From contig NZ_JAJERB010000002.1 in assembly GCF_020685205.1 (NCBI RefSeq), forward strand, positions 1-64,000: a stretch of 64,000 bases of DNA, given 5' to 3'. Positions within the stretch are counted from its first letter, which is position 1, and each line of letters begins with the position of its first letter. Below, one piece after another: positions 55,909 through 64,000 of the stretch. Made by a program: the position numbers and the translations under genes. Source of the DNA: Hymenobacter translucens (lineage in GTDB: Bacteria; Bacteroidota; Bacteroidia; Cytophagales; Hymenobacteraceae). Under the pieces are notes generated by a model. It made no database searches. It was not told where the DNA came from and saw only the letters and a list, made by a program, of their open reading frames with translations.

Positions 55909-56766
55909 CTATTCGGCTTTCATGCGGTAGACGCGCACGTAGTCAATGAGCAGCTGCTTGGGAAATACGCCGGGGTCTACTCCCCGGGCTCCGCCCCAGT
56001 CGCCGCCCACGGCGATGTTGAAGATGAAGTGAAAGGGCTGGTCCCAGGGCCAGGCCTGCCAGCCGGTTTTCTCGTTGCGGGTCACGAAGTACACCTGCCC
56101 GTCCACCTCGCAGCTGATGCTTTCGGGCGTCCATTCCATGGCGTACACGTGGAAGGCAGTATCGAAGTCGGGCACGCGCACGGTACCGGTTTTCTGGTTG
56201 CCGACCTTGAAGTAGTACCTGTTGCAGTGCGTGGAGGCGTGTACTACACCCGGGTCGTAGCCCACGTGCTCCATGATGTCGATTTCCCCATTGTCGGGCC
56301 AGCCGCGGTTGCCGTAGGGGCTTTGGTCGGGCATCATCCAGATGGCGGGCCAGGTGCCGCGCCCTCCCGGAACCTGGGCCCTGACCTCGAAGCGCCCGTA
56401 GGTCTGGCTGCCCGCGCCGGCCCGGGAGTTGACGCGGGCCGAGGTGTAGTCGCGGCCGTTGGAGGCTTCGCGGCGGGCTTCAATGACCAGGTTGCCGTTT
56501 TCCACCCGGGCGTTCTCGCGCCGGTTCTGGGTGTAGTACTGCAGCTCGTTGTTGCCCCAGCCGCTGCCGCCCACCTCGTAGGTCCACTGCTGCGGATCGG
56601 GCTGCCCGGGCTGGTTGAACTCGTCGCTCCAGGCCAGCTCCGTGAAGGTATAGGTTCCCGGACCTTTCGGGGGGGTTACCGTCACGGTAGGCCGGGGAGC
56701 TTCGGAAGTGCAGCCACCCAGCAGCACCGATACGAAAAGCAGACGGGTGAAAGCGGACTGGATCAT
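55909..56766 (-). CDS. GH16 beta-glucanase lipoprotein (first)
   Basis: Endo-glucanase of the laminarinase type, 285 residues, exported as a lipoprotein (C19 in LLGGCTSE). The jelly-roll catalytic domain occupies about 42-283. The catalytic signature ExDxxE is complete in NGEIDIMEHVGYD (nucleophile E161, D163, acid/base E166), with GSGWGNNELQYYT (67-79) and TWPAIWMMP before it. The insertion of Met between Ile and Glu (EIDIME) marks the beta-1,3-glucanase-type bulged active site rather than lichenase EIDIEF. It starts three bases after the stop of the CBM9-like gene and so is probably translated with it. Confidence 0.94.
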   Translation of the reverse strand: MIQSAFTRLLFVSVLLGGCTSEAPRPTVTVTPPKGPGTYTFTELAWSDEFNQPGQPDPQQWTYEVGGSGWGNNELQYYTQNRRENARVENGNLVIEARREASNGRDYTSARVNSRAGAGSQTYGRFEVRAQVPGGRGTWPAIWMMPDQSPYGNRGWPDNGEIDIMEHVGYDPGVVHASTHCNRYYFKVGNQKTGTVRVPDFDTAFHVYAMEWTPESISCEVDGQVYFVTRNEKTGWQAWPWDQPFHFIFNIAVGGDWGGARGVDPGVFPKQLLIDYVRVYRMKAE

Positions 56767-56769
56767 ACG

Positions 56770-57582
56770 CTACCGGGCTAGGGCCGCGGCGGGAGTGCCA
56801 ACGGGCAGAAGGGTTCCGAATACGCCGGCGTCAATCCAGCCGCGGTTTTTGTCGGTGCCGGCAATGGGCACGCTGCCGAAGAAGTTTTCCCGCTCGGCGC
56901 TGGCGTCGTTGTCGCAGTACGCCAGGGCAAAGCCGATGGGCTGATTGGCGCGGATGGTCAGCGGGCGGTTGGTCGCGGGGCGGGTTTCGTCATAGGAGTC
57001 GGCGTACAGGGCCACCGAGGTTTCCCAGGTGGTGACGCGACCGGCCTGGGTATGGCGGCTCTGCACGTGGCTGTCGAAAAGGCGGCCCTGCTGGTTGCGG
57101 CCCATGTCCACCACGTGCCCGTCCAGGGCTACGTGGTAGGCCCAGGCGTTGTAGTTGTACTGGTGCTCCCCACCGGAGTGGTCGGGGTCCACGAAGATTT
57201 CCAGGCAGTCGTCGTCCCACCACTTATCCAGGGGGCTGGCATGCGTATCCACCAGTTTGTCGTCGGTGATTTCAGCCAGCACATACAGCCGGGCCGGCGT
57301 CCATACGACTTTGTAGCGGCCGGCGAAGTCGCCCGGCTTGGTAGCCGGGCCTACCCAGCGCTGGTCGAGGGGCCGCCACGCCGCCTTCGCCCAGCAGGCG
57401 TCGGTAGCCCGGCCGTCCACTACCGGGGCGGCTACGGCCTGGACGGCGCGGTAGATGGGGCGGGCGGGTGCGGTCTTGGCGCCGGCAAAAGCGCCCAGGC
57501 CGAGCACGCCCAACAGCACGGTGGCCGCATCTTCCTTCCAGCTTCCTACTAGGGCCAGTACCTGGGCAGACCATGTCGTCAT
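56770..57582 (-). CDS. CBM9-like carbohydrate-binding protein
   Basis: Protein of about 270 residues whose region 45-265 matches the CBM9/DOMON-like sugar-binding sandwich: VVDGRATDACWAKAAWRPL (53-71), VVWTPARLYVLAEITDDKLV (91-110), WWDDDCLEIFVDPDHSGG (120-137) and a C-terminal ANQPIGFALAYCDND. A hydrophobic stretch at 20-36 may be a signal or anchor. The ATG at 57582 places it after a long polar N-terminus, and an internal GTG just before the hydrophobic stretch is an alternative start. There is no catalytic domain. It lies between two GH16 genes with gaps of 12 and 3 bases and may hold glucan near them. Confidence 0.82.
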   Translation of the reverse strand: MTTWSAQVLALVGSWKEDAATVLLGVLGLGAFAGAKTAPARPIYRAVQAVAAPVVDGRATDACWAKAAWRPLDQRWVGPATKPGDFAGRYKVVWTPARLYVLAEITDDKLVDTHASPLDKWWDDDCLEIFVDPDHSGGEHQYNYNAWAYHVALDGHVVDMGRNQQGRLFDSHVQSRHTQAGRVTTWETSVALYADSYDETRPATNRPLTIRANQPIGFALAYCDNDASAERENFFGSVPIAGTDKNRGWIDAGVFGTLLPVGTPAAALAR

Positions 57583-57594
57583 CGGAGTTCCGGC

Positions 57595-58467
57595 TTATTG
57601 AGGGTACTGATAAAACCGCACGTACTCAACCACCATTTCCTTCGGGAACGGCTCGGCTGCGCTGGGGTCCCCGTCGAAGTCCCCGCCCACGGCCACGTTC
57701 AGAATCAGGTAAAACGGGTTGTTGAACGGGTAAGGCGATGCATCGGCCGGCGTGATGGTGTAGGTCTGCACCCCGTCTACATACCAGCGCAGCTGATTCT
57801 GGCTCCGAATCAGCGAGAATGTGTGAAAGTCGCCGGAGAAGTCGCCGGTGGGCAGGTTGTACGTGGTGCCCTTGTACTGCCGGGTAGCGGGCGAAGTGCC
57901 GTAGTGCACGGTACTGATGTTCACGTTGGGCGCGCTGCCCCGCAGTTCCATAATGTCGATTTCGCCGCAGGCCGGCCAGCCGACCTGCGTATCGTTGACG
58001 CCCAGCATCCAGATGGCCGGCCAGATCCCCTTTCCCTTCGGCAGCTTGGCCCGCACGTCGAGCCGCCCGAAGCCGTAATTGATCTTGTTTTTGGTTACGA
58101 TGCGGGCCGAAGTGAACTGCTTGTTGCGCAGCTGCTCGCGCCGGGCCTGAATGTGGAGCTGCCCCGAGGTCAGGTACAGGTTGTTGGACGAGTTAGTGGT
58201 CGCCTGCTTCTCGTTGTTGAACCAGTCATCCATCACCTCGTAGCTCCACTTCTGGGGATCAAGCCCCCCGCCCTCAAACTCGTCGCTGGCCGTTGCGATG
58301 AGCTGCGTGTAGGCCGTATAGTCGCGCGCTTCGGCATTAGGCTCCGGCTTCGTGGGCTGCGGCAGCGGCTTTGGCGTTTCTTGCGTGCAGCCCGCCAGGG
58401 CCAGCACCAGCCCGAGGCCGGCACTGGCCCGCAACGGGCGACGCAGGTAATCAAAAATTGTACGCAT
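57595..58467 (-). CDS. GH16 beta-glucanase lipoprotein (second)
   Basis: Second GH16 enzyme of the locus, 290 residues, with lipobox LALAGC (C27) and a linker rich in Pro/Lys (31-48). The catalytic motif is CGEIDIMELRGSAP (nucleophile E169, D171, acid/base E174), preceded by WPAIWMLG (149-156). It shares the bulged EIDIME form with the first GH16 but differs in loops: DDWFNNEKQATTNSSNN replaces GSGWGNNELQYYT, which suggests a different cleavage preference or product length. It ends VEYVRFYQYPQ. It follows the PKD lipoprotein gene by 31 bases. Confidence 0.94.
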   Translation of the reverse strand: MRTIFDYLRRPLRASAGLGLVLALAGCTQETPKPLPQPTKPEPNAEARDYTAYTQLIATASDEFEGGGLDPQKWSYEVMDDWFNNEKQATTNSSNNLYLTSGQLHIQARREQLRNKQFTSARIVTKNKINYGFGRLDVRAKLPKGKGIWPAIWMLGVNDTQVGWPACGEIDIMELRGSAPNVNISTVHYGTSPATRQYKGTTYNLPTGDFSGDFHTFSLIRSQNQLRWYVDGVQTYTITPADASPYPFNNPFYLILNVAVGGDFDGDPSAAEPFPKEMVVEYVRFYQYPQ

Positions 58468-58498
58468 CAGTTGGGAAAAGGGGAATGTATTCGGCGCT

Positions 58499-59764
58499 CT
58501 ACTTTACGCGCAGCTTCATCGTGTGCACTACTGAGCCCGAGGGCGGTCCTACCCGCAGCACCATCGTCTGGTTGTCGATGGAGATAATGCGGTAGATGCG
58601 GTTGGCGCCGTCGGTGACGCCAATAAAGGAGCCCGCCTGGGTTAGCTCGAACTGGGCGATGCCGGCACCTGTGGCCGGGCCAAAGGTATAGGCGGTGCTG
58701 CCGGAGCGGGGCGCGGCGCAGGCACCCGGGCTGCCGGCCACAAAGGTTTCGGCCTTGGCATTGTAGGTGTACTGGTTGGCCATCGTGAAGGTAAACTCGT
58801 CATCCGACTGGCAGGCGGGCAGGGAGTTGGGCGGACCGCCGGGGTAGTAGCCGGTCGGGTCGGCGTCGCCGGGGCCCACTACAATCACGGCATTGGCCGC
58901 GTCGTCCAGCACCCAGGTGCGGGTGGAGCCCCCGGTGAGCAGCTGCTTGGCGCGGTCGAGGGCCGAGAGCTGGGGCATTAGCGTTACTTCGGTTTTGGTG
59001 CCGTCGGGGTTGGTGCCTTGCAGGCGCAGCTTGGCCGGGGTAGCCTCCACGATGTCGTAGGTCTTGTTTACGACGGAGTCGGGCAGGCCAATGAAGGCGC
59101 GCTTGCCCTGCAGCACAATCTGCCCCAGGCTGCCGTTGGGCCGGAAGATAAAGTCGGACGTGGTGTTGCGCGGGGCGCCGCAGGTACCCGAGAAGGTACC
59201 GCCGGCGGCATCATACACGTAGGCAAACGAGCTGACGAACGAGAACTGGTCGTCGGCCTGGCAGGCGGGCAGCGGGGCGGCAGAAGACGACAGCACGGCC
59301 CCGGTAGAGGAAAGGCGCTTGATGGCCCCGGCCTGGTCGCTGAACGTCCAGGAGGTGGAGCCGCTGGCGCTACAGGCGGTGAGCACGCTGAAGGCGTTGT
59401 TTGAGCAGATCGAGGGAATGGTGATGGTCTGGGGGGCCACGTTGGTGCCGCCGCGCCCGCCCACAATCAGCTTCACGGCGTAGGTGCCGGGGCGCTTGTA
59501 GGTGTGCCGGGCGTTGGCTCCGCTTTCCAGCGGCGACCCGTCACCGAAGTCCCACTGGTACACGAAGCCGTTGTCGCTCTTATTCGTAAAGGTGGCGACG
59601 ACCGGGTACTCGGTGGTGTTGAGCTGCACGGTGAACCCGGCCGTGGGCACGGGTCCTTCCAGCTCGGGCTTATCCAGCTCGCAGGCGCCCAGCGTGAGCA
59701 GCCCTCCCAGCAGCAAAGCAGCCGACCGGAGGTACTGGGAAGAGGTTGTGGAAAAGAAGGCCAT
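58499..59764 (-). CDS. PKD-domain surface lipoprotein, likely glycan-binding
   Basis: Lipoprotein of 421 residues (C28 in TLGACEL). A PKD domain at about 42-120 shows FVYQWDFGDGSPLESGANAR split from the later HTYKRPGTYAVKLIV. Two similar modules follow (about 125-270 and 275-415), each with a W-x-F/L-DD start and paired Cys-containing loops (PACQADDQFSFVSSF and PACQSDDEFTFTMAN), so the region is an internal duplication. There is no catalytic motif. In this position, directly after SusD, such proteins usually act as a surface glycan-binding protein that supports the SusC/SusD pair. Confidence 0.85.
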   Translation of the reverse strand: MAFFSTTSSQYLRSAALLLGGLLTLGACELDKPELEGPVPTAGFTVQLNTTEYPVVATFTNKSDNGFVYQWDFGDGSPLESGANARHTYKRPGTYAVKLIVGGRGGTNVAPQTITIPSICSNNAFSVLTACSASGSTSWTFSDQAGAIKRLSSTGAVLSSSAAPLPACQADDQFSFVSSFAYVYDAAGGTFSGTCGAPRNTTSDFIFRPNGSLGQIVLQGKRAFIGLPDSVVNKTYDIVEATPAKLRLQGTNPDGTKTEVTLMPQLSALDRAKQLLTGGSTRTWVLDDAANAVIVVGPGDADPTGYYPGGPPNSLPACQSDDEFTFTMANQYTYNAKAETFVAGSPGACAAPRSGSTAYTFGPATGAGIAQFELTQAGSFIGVTDGANRIYRIISIDNQTMVLRVGPPSGSVVHTMKLRVK

Positions 59765-59783
59765 AGTTTTCGGAGAAGAAGGC

Positions 59784-61268
59784 TTAGTAGCCGGGGTTCT
59801 GAGTCAGGTTAGGGTTGGCGTCGCGCTCGGTCTGCGGAATGGGCAGCAGCACGTTGAAGGGCTTGATGCCTTTCGGCTGCAGGGCCGTGAGCAGCTTGCC
59901 GGTGCGCTTGAGATCAAACCACCGGTCGTTTTCGAAGGCCAGCTCGTAGCGCCGCTCCCGCAGCACCGCGTCGTCGAAGTTGGGCGTAGAGGCAGTCAGG
60001 TCGCGGGGCGAGGCGGTGTTGATGTCGAGCCCGAAAGCGCGGCGCCGCACCTTGTTGATGGCCTCGAGGCCTTCGGGCGTGGGGCCCACGGCTTCGGCCA
60101 GGATCAGGTAGATTTCAGCGTAGCGGAGCACGGGAATGTTCAGGCCCGAGTCCCAGATGTTGGTGTTGGTCTTGCCCACAAACCACTTCTTCACGCCGTA
60201 GCCGTTGGGCGAGCCGGGCAGGGTGGCGGGCTGGGCCGGCTGGGTGCTGCCGGCCGGATAGGCGTCGCCGGGCTTCCAGATGGTCACGTCGCGGCGCTGG
60301 TCGCCGGTTTCGTAGCCGTTCACGAACTCTGCTTCCGGGATGTTGAAGCCGTAGCCGCCCTGGGGCGTGAGGCCCTGGCCCCGGGGGCCGAAGAACTCGT
60401 TGCCTACGAAGCCCAGCCCGTCGAACGTGTAGCCGTTCAGGCCCGACACGTACTGCACCTCAAACAGCGACTCTTTGCCGTTCTCGTTGGCAATCTTGAA
60501 GTTGTCGCCGTAGCTGGCCCACAGGCTGAAGCGGCCGGAGGCAATAACTTCCTTGGCGCGCTGGGCGGCGCCGGCCTTGTTGCCGCGGGTAAGCTGCACC
60601 TTGGCCAGCAGGCCGGTGGCGGCCCACTTGGTCGCCCGGCCCAGGTCGGCCCCGCTGTACGATTCGGGCAGGTTGCCGATGGCTGCTACCAGGTCCTGCT
60701 CGATCTGGTTGTAGACCTGATCGGCCGGCGTGCGCGGAATGTTCACCTGCGCCAGGCTGGTGGGCGGCACCGTTATCAGCGGCACGTCGCCGAAGGCCCG
60801 CACCAGATCGAAGTAGTACTTGGCCCGCAGAAACTGGGCTTCGCCGATGCTGCGCTTCCGGATGGCCTCGCTCATGTCGGTGATACCGGGCACCCGCTGA
60901 ATCACGGTGTTGGCGCGGCCGATGCCCACGTAGCAGCCGCCCCAGAGGCGGGAAGTCAGCGGGTTAGTGGCCGGGATGTTGAAGTTGTCGAGCTGCTGCT
61001 GCTCGATGCCGTCGCCCCCGCCCCCGCCGCCGGTGGTGGAGTTGTCCGACATGATGTCGCCGATGCCCCAGAGGGCGTAGTTGTACTGCCCGCCCTTGCC
61101 CAGCTCGCTGTACACGGCGTTGGTGGCCTGGATGGCGTCGGTTTCGGTTTTGTAGAAGTTTTCTTCGGTCACCGAGTCGTTCGGCGACACGTCCAGGAAT
61201 TGTTCGCCGCAGCCCGCCAGCAGGCCGGTAAGCAGAAAAGCACCCAGGGTTTTCTTTGCTGATATCAT
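59784..61268 (-). CDS. SusD/RagB family glycan-binding lipoprotein
   Basis: Outer-membrane lipoprotein of 494 residues (C20 in LLAGCGEQFLDVSP) that forms the lid over the SusC transporter and binds the glycan. The N-terminal SusD-like domain (about 25-230) includes EAQFLRAKYYFDLVRAFGDV cut here at 20, with its TPR-like helices, and the C-terminal RagB domain contains YPVLRYAEIYLI-like NIPVLRYAEIYLILAEA and RRRAFGLDI. It ends with NPNLTQNPGY, common in this family. It lies 107 bases downstream of susC and first in the run of accessory genes. Confidence 0.96.
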   Translation of the reverse strand: MISAKKTLGAFLLTGLLAGCGEQFLDVSPNDSVTEENFYKTETDAIQATNAVYSELGKGGQYNYALWGIGDIMSDNSTTGGGGGGDGIEQQQLDNFNIPATNPLTSRLWGGCYVGIGRANTVIQRVPGITDMSEAIRKRSIGEAQFLRAKYYFDLVRAFGDVPLITVPPTSLAQVNIPRTPADQVYNQIEQDLVAAIGNLPESYSGADLGRATKWAATGLLAKVQLTRGNKAGAAQRAKEVIASGRFSLWASYGDNFKIANENGKESLFEVQYVSGLNGYTFDGLGFVGNEFFGPRGQGLTPQGGYGFNIPEAEFVNGYETGDQRRDVTIWKPGDAYPAGSTQPAQPATLPGSPNGYGVKKWFVGKTNTNIWDSGLNIPVLRYAEIYLILAEAVGPTPEGLEAINKVRRRAFGLDINTASPRDLTASTPNFDDAVLRERRYELAFENDRWFDLKRTGKLLTALQPKGIKPFNVLLPIPQTERDANPNLTQNPGY

Positions 61269-61303
61269 CGTTAAAGAGAAAGTAGAGGTGGGGTTTGGAG
61301 GGC

Positions 61304-61379
61304 TTAGGTCTTAGGACCTTAGGGCTTAGCCGGTTCTGGCTTCAGTCGTGTTACTAAGACCTGAGTTCCTAAGACCTAA
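61304..61379. repeat. CTTAGG-type inverted repeat at the susC stop codon
   Basis: Twenty-six-base arms at 61304-61329 and 61354-61379 match as inverted repeats at about 22 positions. The motif TTAGGTCTTAGGA is shared by both arms. The right arm includes the susC stop codon (TAG, 61378-61376 on the minus strand). The word CTTAGG is the same core as in the tandem array at 44077. The hairpin lies between susC and susD and could stabilise or attenuate the transcript. Confidence 0.8.
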
Positions 61380-64000
61380 AAGCCGAAGTTCACGCCGGCC
61401 AGAAACACGCGGGGCTGGGGGTAGATGCCCCGGTCCACGCCGCTGGCGCCCACTTCGGGGTCGTAGCCGGTGTACTTGGTCAGGGTCAGCAGATTCTGGG
61501 CACTCACGTACAGGCGGATCTGGGAAGCGGCGGCCCGGCTGATCAGGGTCTGGGGCAGGCTGTATCCCAAAGTCAGCAGCTTAACGCGCATGTAGGAGCC
61601 GTCTTCCACGAAGTAGCTGCTCACGCGAAGGTTCTGGTTCGGGTCGCCAGCAATGGCGCGGGGCACGTCGTTGCTGGTTCCCGGACCGGTCCAGCGGTCC
61701 AGCACCCGCGAGATGGCGCTGCCGTTGCCGTAGAGGCCACCCTCGGTGTAGAAGCGGTTCAGGTTGTAGATTTCATTGCCCTGGGAGCCCTGCAGGAAGA
61801 TGTTCAGGTCGAAGCCGCGGTAGTTGAAGGTGTTGGTCAGGCCGTAGGTGAAGTCAGGCACCGGGCTGCCGATGTAGGTGCGGTCGTCGGCGTTGATAAG
61901 CCCGTCCGGAACCTTGTTCGGGCCGCTGATGTCGCGGAAGCGCAGGTCGCCGGGGGCCGCGCTGGCCTGGGTGGCGTGGGCTTTCACTTCTTCGGGCGTC
62001 TGGAACAGGCCGTCGGCCTGGAAGCCGTAGAACGCACCGAAGGGCTGGCCTTCGTTGTAGCGGACAATCACGCCGCTGCGGGAGCTGTAGCCGTCGTAGG
62101 GCAGGCCGGCACCCAGCTCCTCCAGCTCCGACTTGTAGGCCGACACGTTCAGGGTGGTGGTCCAGCTCAGGGAGTTGCCCAAGCCGCGGAAGTTGTGCGA
62201 GGTCAGGGCAAAGTCGACGCCGCGGTTATAGGCGGAGGCGGCATTGGTGTTGATCTGCTCGTAGGTGCCCGATACCAGCGACACCGGCACCGGCGCAATC
62301 AGGTTCGGCGACTTCCGGTTGTAGAGGTCGAGGGAGGCCTCGATGCGGTTGTCGAGCAAGCCCAGGTCGATGCCCACGTTCACCTGGGTGTTGTTTTCCC
62401 AGTTCAGGTCGGTGTTAGCCAGGCGGGTGGGCGCAGCGCCGATGTTAACCGCGCCGGTAGGTCCGAAGGGATACTGAATGCCCGAGTTGATGACGAACAG
62501 GTACTGAAAGGCACCGGCGTTGAGGGCGTTGCCCACCCGACCGTAGCCGGCCCGCACCTTGAGGTTGCTCACCACGCGGCTGTCCTTCAGAAACTCTTCT
62601 TCCGACACGCGCCAGCCGGCCGATACGCCGGGGAAGAAGCCGAACTTCTTGCCCTGGTCAAAAGCCGAGGTGCCGTCGTAGCGGGCAATGGCTTGGAACA
62701 GGTACTTGCCGGCAAACTCGTAGTTAACCCGGCCGAAGTAGCTGGCCAGCCGGGCGGGCGGGTTCTGGTAGCCGTTGGCCGACCGGAACTCGTTGATAGG
62801 CCCGCTGCTCACGTTCTGCAGGTCGTTGCGCAGGTAACCCGAGCGGACTGCTTCCACAAACGTCCGGTCAAACTGCTGAGCCGACTGGCCCGCCAGCACC
62901 GTTACCTGGTGCTTGTCGGCGAACAAGTGCTCATAGGTGGCCGTGTTTTCAATCAGGAAGCTGGGCGCATACGTCATGTTCGACGTGGCTCCGGCCAGGG
63001 TGTAGCGCTGGGAGTTGGCTACCAGGGGCCGGAAGGCGTTGTAGCTGTCGAAGATCAGGTCGGCACCCACGTTGGTGCGGAACTTCAGGCCTTTGAGCGG
63101 CTCCAGCTCGGCGAAGAAGGTGGTAATGGCCCGGTTGCGGGTAAACTTCTTGTTGTCGAGCAAAGCCACGGCCAGCGGATTCTCCTCCACGAAGTTGTCG
63201 ACGTTGCCCTGGGGCTCGTACCAGGAGCCGTCGGCGCGGTAAGGCGCGATGGTCGCCGAAATCTGGGAGGCAAAACTGATGACGCCGTACTCCCCGCCGC
63301 CGGCATCCACGCGCCGGTCGTTGAGGTGAGTCAGGGCAATGTTGTTGCCCAGCTTCAGCATCCGGCCCAGCTGCACGTCGCCGTTGGCCCGCAGCGTGAA
63401 CCGCTCAAAGTTCGACCCGACGATGGTGCCGTCCTGCTGAAAATAGCCGGCTGATACGGAGTAGCGCGCTTTCTCACTGCCGCCCGAGGCCGACAGGTTG
63501 TAGTTCTGGATGGCGGCCCGGCGGAAAATCAAATCCTGCCAGTTCGTACCCTCGCCCAGACTTTTGGGGTCGCGTAGCTTGTCCACCACGATGGGCTGGC
63601 CGGCGGCGAGGCGGTTTTCGTTGTTGATGACGGCGTATTCCTCAGCGTTGAGGAAGTCGAGCTTGCGCCACACCTGCTGCACGCCGCGGTAGGCATCGAG
63701 GGTCACGGTCGCCTTGCCGGCCTTACCGCGCTTGGTGGTGATGATAACGACGCCATTGGCAGCCCGCAGGCCGTAGATGGCTGTAGCCGAGGCATCCTTC
63801 AGCACGTCAATGCTTTCGATGTCGTTGGGACTGATGGCGTTCAGCTGGTTTTCGTCGCCGGAAGGCAGCGGGTAGCCGTCGAGCACGTAGAGGGGCGCGT
63901 TGTTGCCGGCCGAGGTTAAGCCCCGGATACGTACCGACGTTCCGGCAGCACCGCCCGGGTCGCCCCCGTTGGAAGTAACCGTGACGCCCGCTACCCGGCC
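61376..64000 (-). CDS. SusC/RagA TonB-dependent outer-membrane transporter (5' end cut)
   Basis: The window edge cuts the gene, so 874 residues are visible and the N-terminus (signal peptide, carboxypeptidase-like domain, TonB box) is missing. The reading frame is open to base 64000 and begins inside the plug domain: [20 protein letters not shown] (the SusC hallmark), then [20 protein letters not shown]. The barrel follows, and the chain ends [11 protein letters not shown] with a C-terminal aromatic residue. It imports oligosaccharides with its SusD partner, powered by TonB. The product is smaller than some SusC proteins, but the barrel looks whole. Confidence 0.96.
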   Translation of the reverse strand, partial: GRVAGVTVTSNGGDPGGAAGTSVRIRGLTSAGNNAPLYVLDGYPLPSGDENQLNAISPNDIESIDVLKDASATAIYGLRAANGVVIITTKRGKAGKATVTLDAYRGVQQVWRKLDFLNAEEYAVINNENRLAAGQPIVVDKLRDPKSLGEGTNWQDLIFRRAAIQNYNLSASGGSEKARYSVSAGYFQQDGTIVGSNFERFTLRANGDVQLGRMLKLGNNIALTHLNDRRVDAGGGEYGVISFASQISATIAPYRADGSWYEPQGNVDNFVEENPLAVALLDNKKFTRNRAITTFFAELEPLKGLKFRTNVGADLIFDSYNAFRPLVANSQRYTLAGATSNMTYAPSFLIENTATYEHLFADKHQVTVLAGQSAQQFDRTFVEAVRSGYLRNDLQNVSSGPINEFRSANGYQNPPARLASYFGRVNYEFAGKYLFQAIARYDGTSAFDQGKKFGFFPGVSAGWRVSEEEFLKDSRVVSNLKVRAGYGRVGNALNAGAFQYLFVINSGIQYPFGPTGAVNIGAAPTRLANTDLNWENNTQVNVGIDLGLLDNRIEASLDLYNRKSPNLIAPVPVSLVSGTYEQINTNAASAYNRGVDFALTSHNFRGLGNSLSWTTTLNVSAYKSELEELGAGLPYDGYSSRSGVIVRYNEGQPFGAFYGFQADGLFQTPEEVKAHATQASAAPGDLRFRDISGPNKVPDGLINADDRTYIGSPVPDFTYGLTNTFNYRGFDLNIFLQGSQGNEIYNLNRFYTEGGLYGNGSAISRVLDRWTGPGTSNDVPRAIAGDPNQNLRVSSYFVEDGSYMRVKLLTLGYSLPQTLISRAAASQIRLYVSAQNLLTLTKYTGYDPEVGASGVDRGIYPQPRVFLAGVNFGF

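Overview
The window reads as a chromosomal segment of a GC-rich Bacteroidota member, most like Hymenobacter or a close relative. The support is the presence of SusC/SusD proteins, type IX secretion sorting tails, a PID-CTERM tail, Bacteroidota-type promoters (TTTG, about 20 bases, TAnnTTTG), a TamL/TamB pair, and weak or absent Shine-Dalgarno sites. Coding density is high. No tRNA, rRNA, CRISPR array, phage or transposase gene was seen.

Layout. 1-2517: a C-tract, an Old Yellow Enzyme reductase and a PA14-OmpA protein. 2640-7657: a methionine unit with a promoter, an S-box (SAM-I) riboswitch, metH and metF. 7735-11905: a TPR-like protein, a TonB C-terminal protein, a coiled-coil lipoprotein, a cell-wall amidase and a DUF2007 protein. 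11922-28305: a molybdenum region with moeA, moaC, a MobB-like/MobA fusion, moaE, moaD, moaA, a MOT1-type molybdate transporter, fdhD, a small companion protein and a YdeP/FdhF-type molybdoenzyme. A hydrolase and a VCBS-repeat/PID-CTERM surface pair sit inside this region, and palindromic repeats occupy several of its gaps.

28306-45812: starch and envelope genes. These are a secreted GH13 alpha-amylase with a sorting tail, TamL and TamB, a DPE2-like 4-alpha-glucanotransferase with two CBM20 modules, a thioredoxin-reductase-like flavoprotein and a GH43 enzyme. 46507-51786: a hybrid histidine kinase, a convergent LytTR regulator, a small secreted protein and a TerC family membrane protein. 51969-64000: a polysaccharide utilization locus on the minus strand, in transcription order susC (cut by the window edge), susD, PKD lipoprotein, GH16, CBM9-like protein, GH16, sugar MFS transporter and GH3, closed by an intrinsic terminator.

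How the genes work together. The Mo region covers metal uptake, cofactor synthesis, sulfur loading (FdhD) and one cofactor user, so it looks self-contained. The last locus fits capture of a beta-1,3-glucan or mixed-linkage glucan at the surface, cutting by two GH16 lipoproteins, glucose release by GH3 and uptake by the transporter. Methionine synthesis appears to be controlled by SAM through RNA, and the leader shows a visible pair of competing helices. The most noteworthy structure outside genes is that switch, a family of intergenic palindromes with a near-identical 26-base arm, and CTTAGG-type repeats that begin exactly at stop codons.
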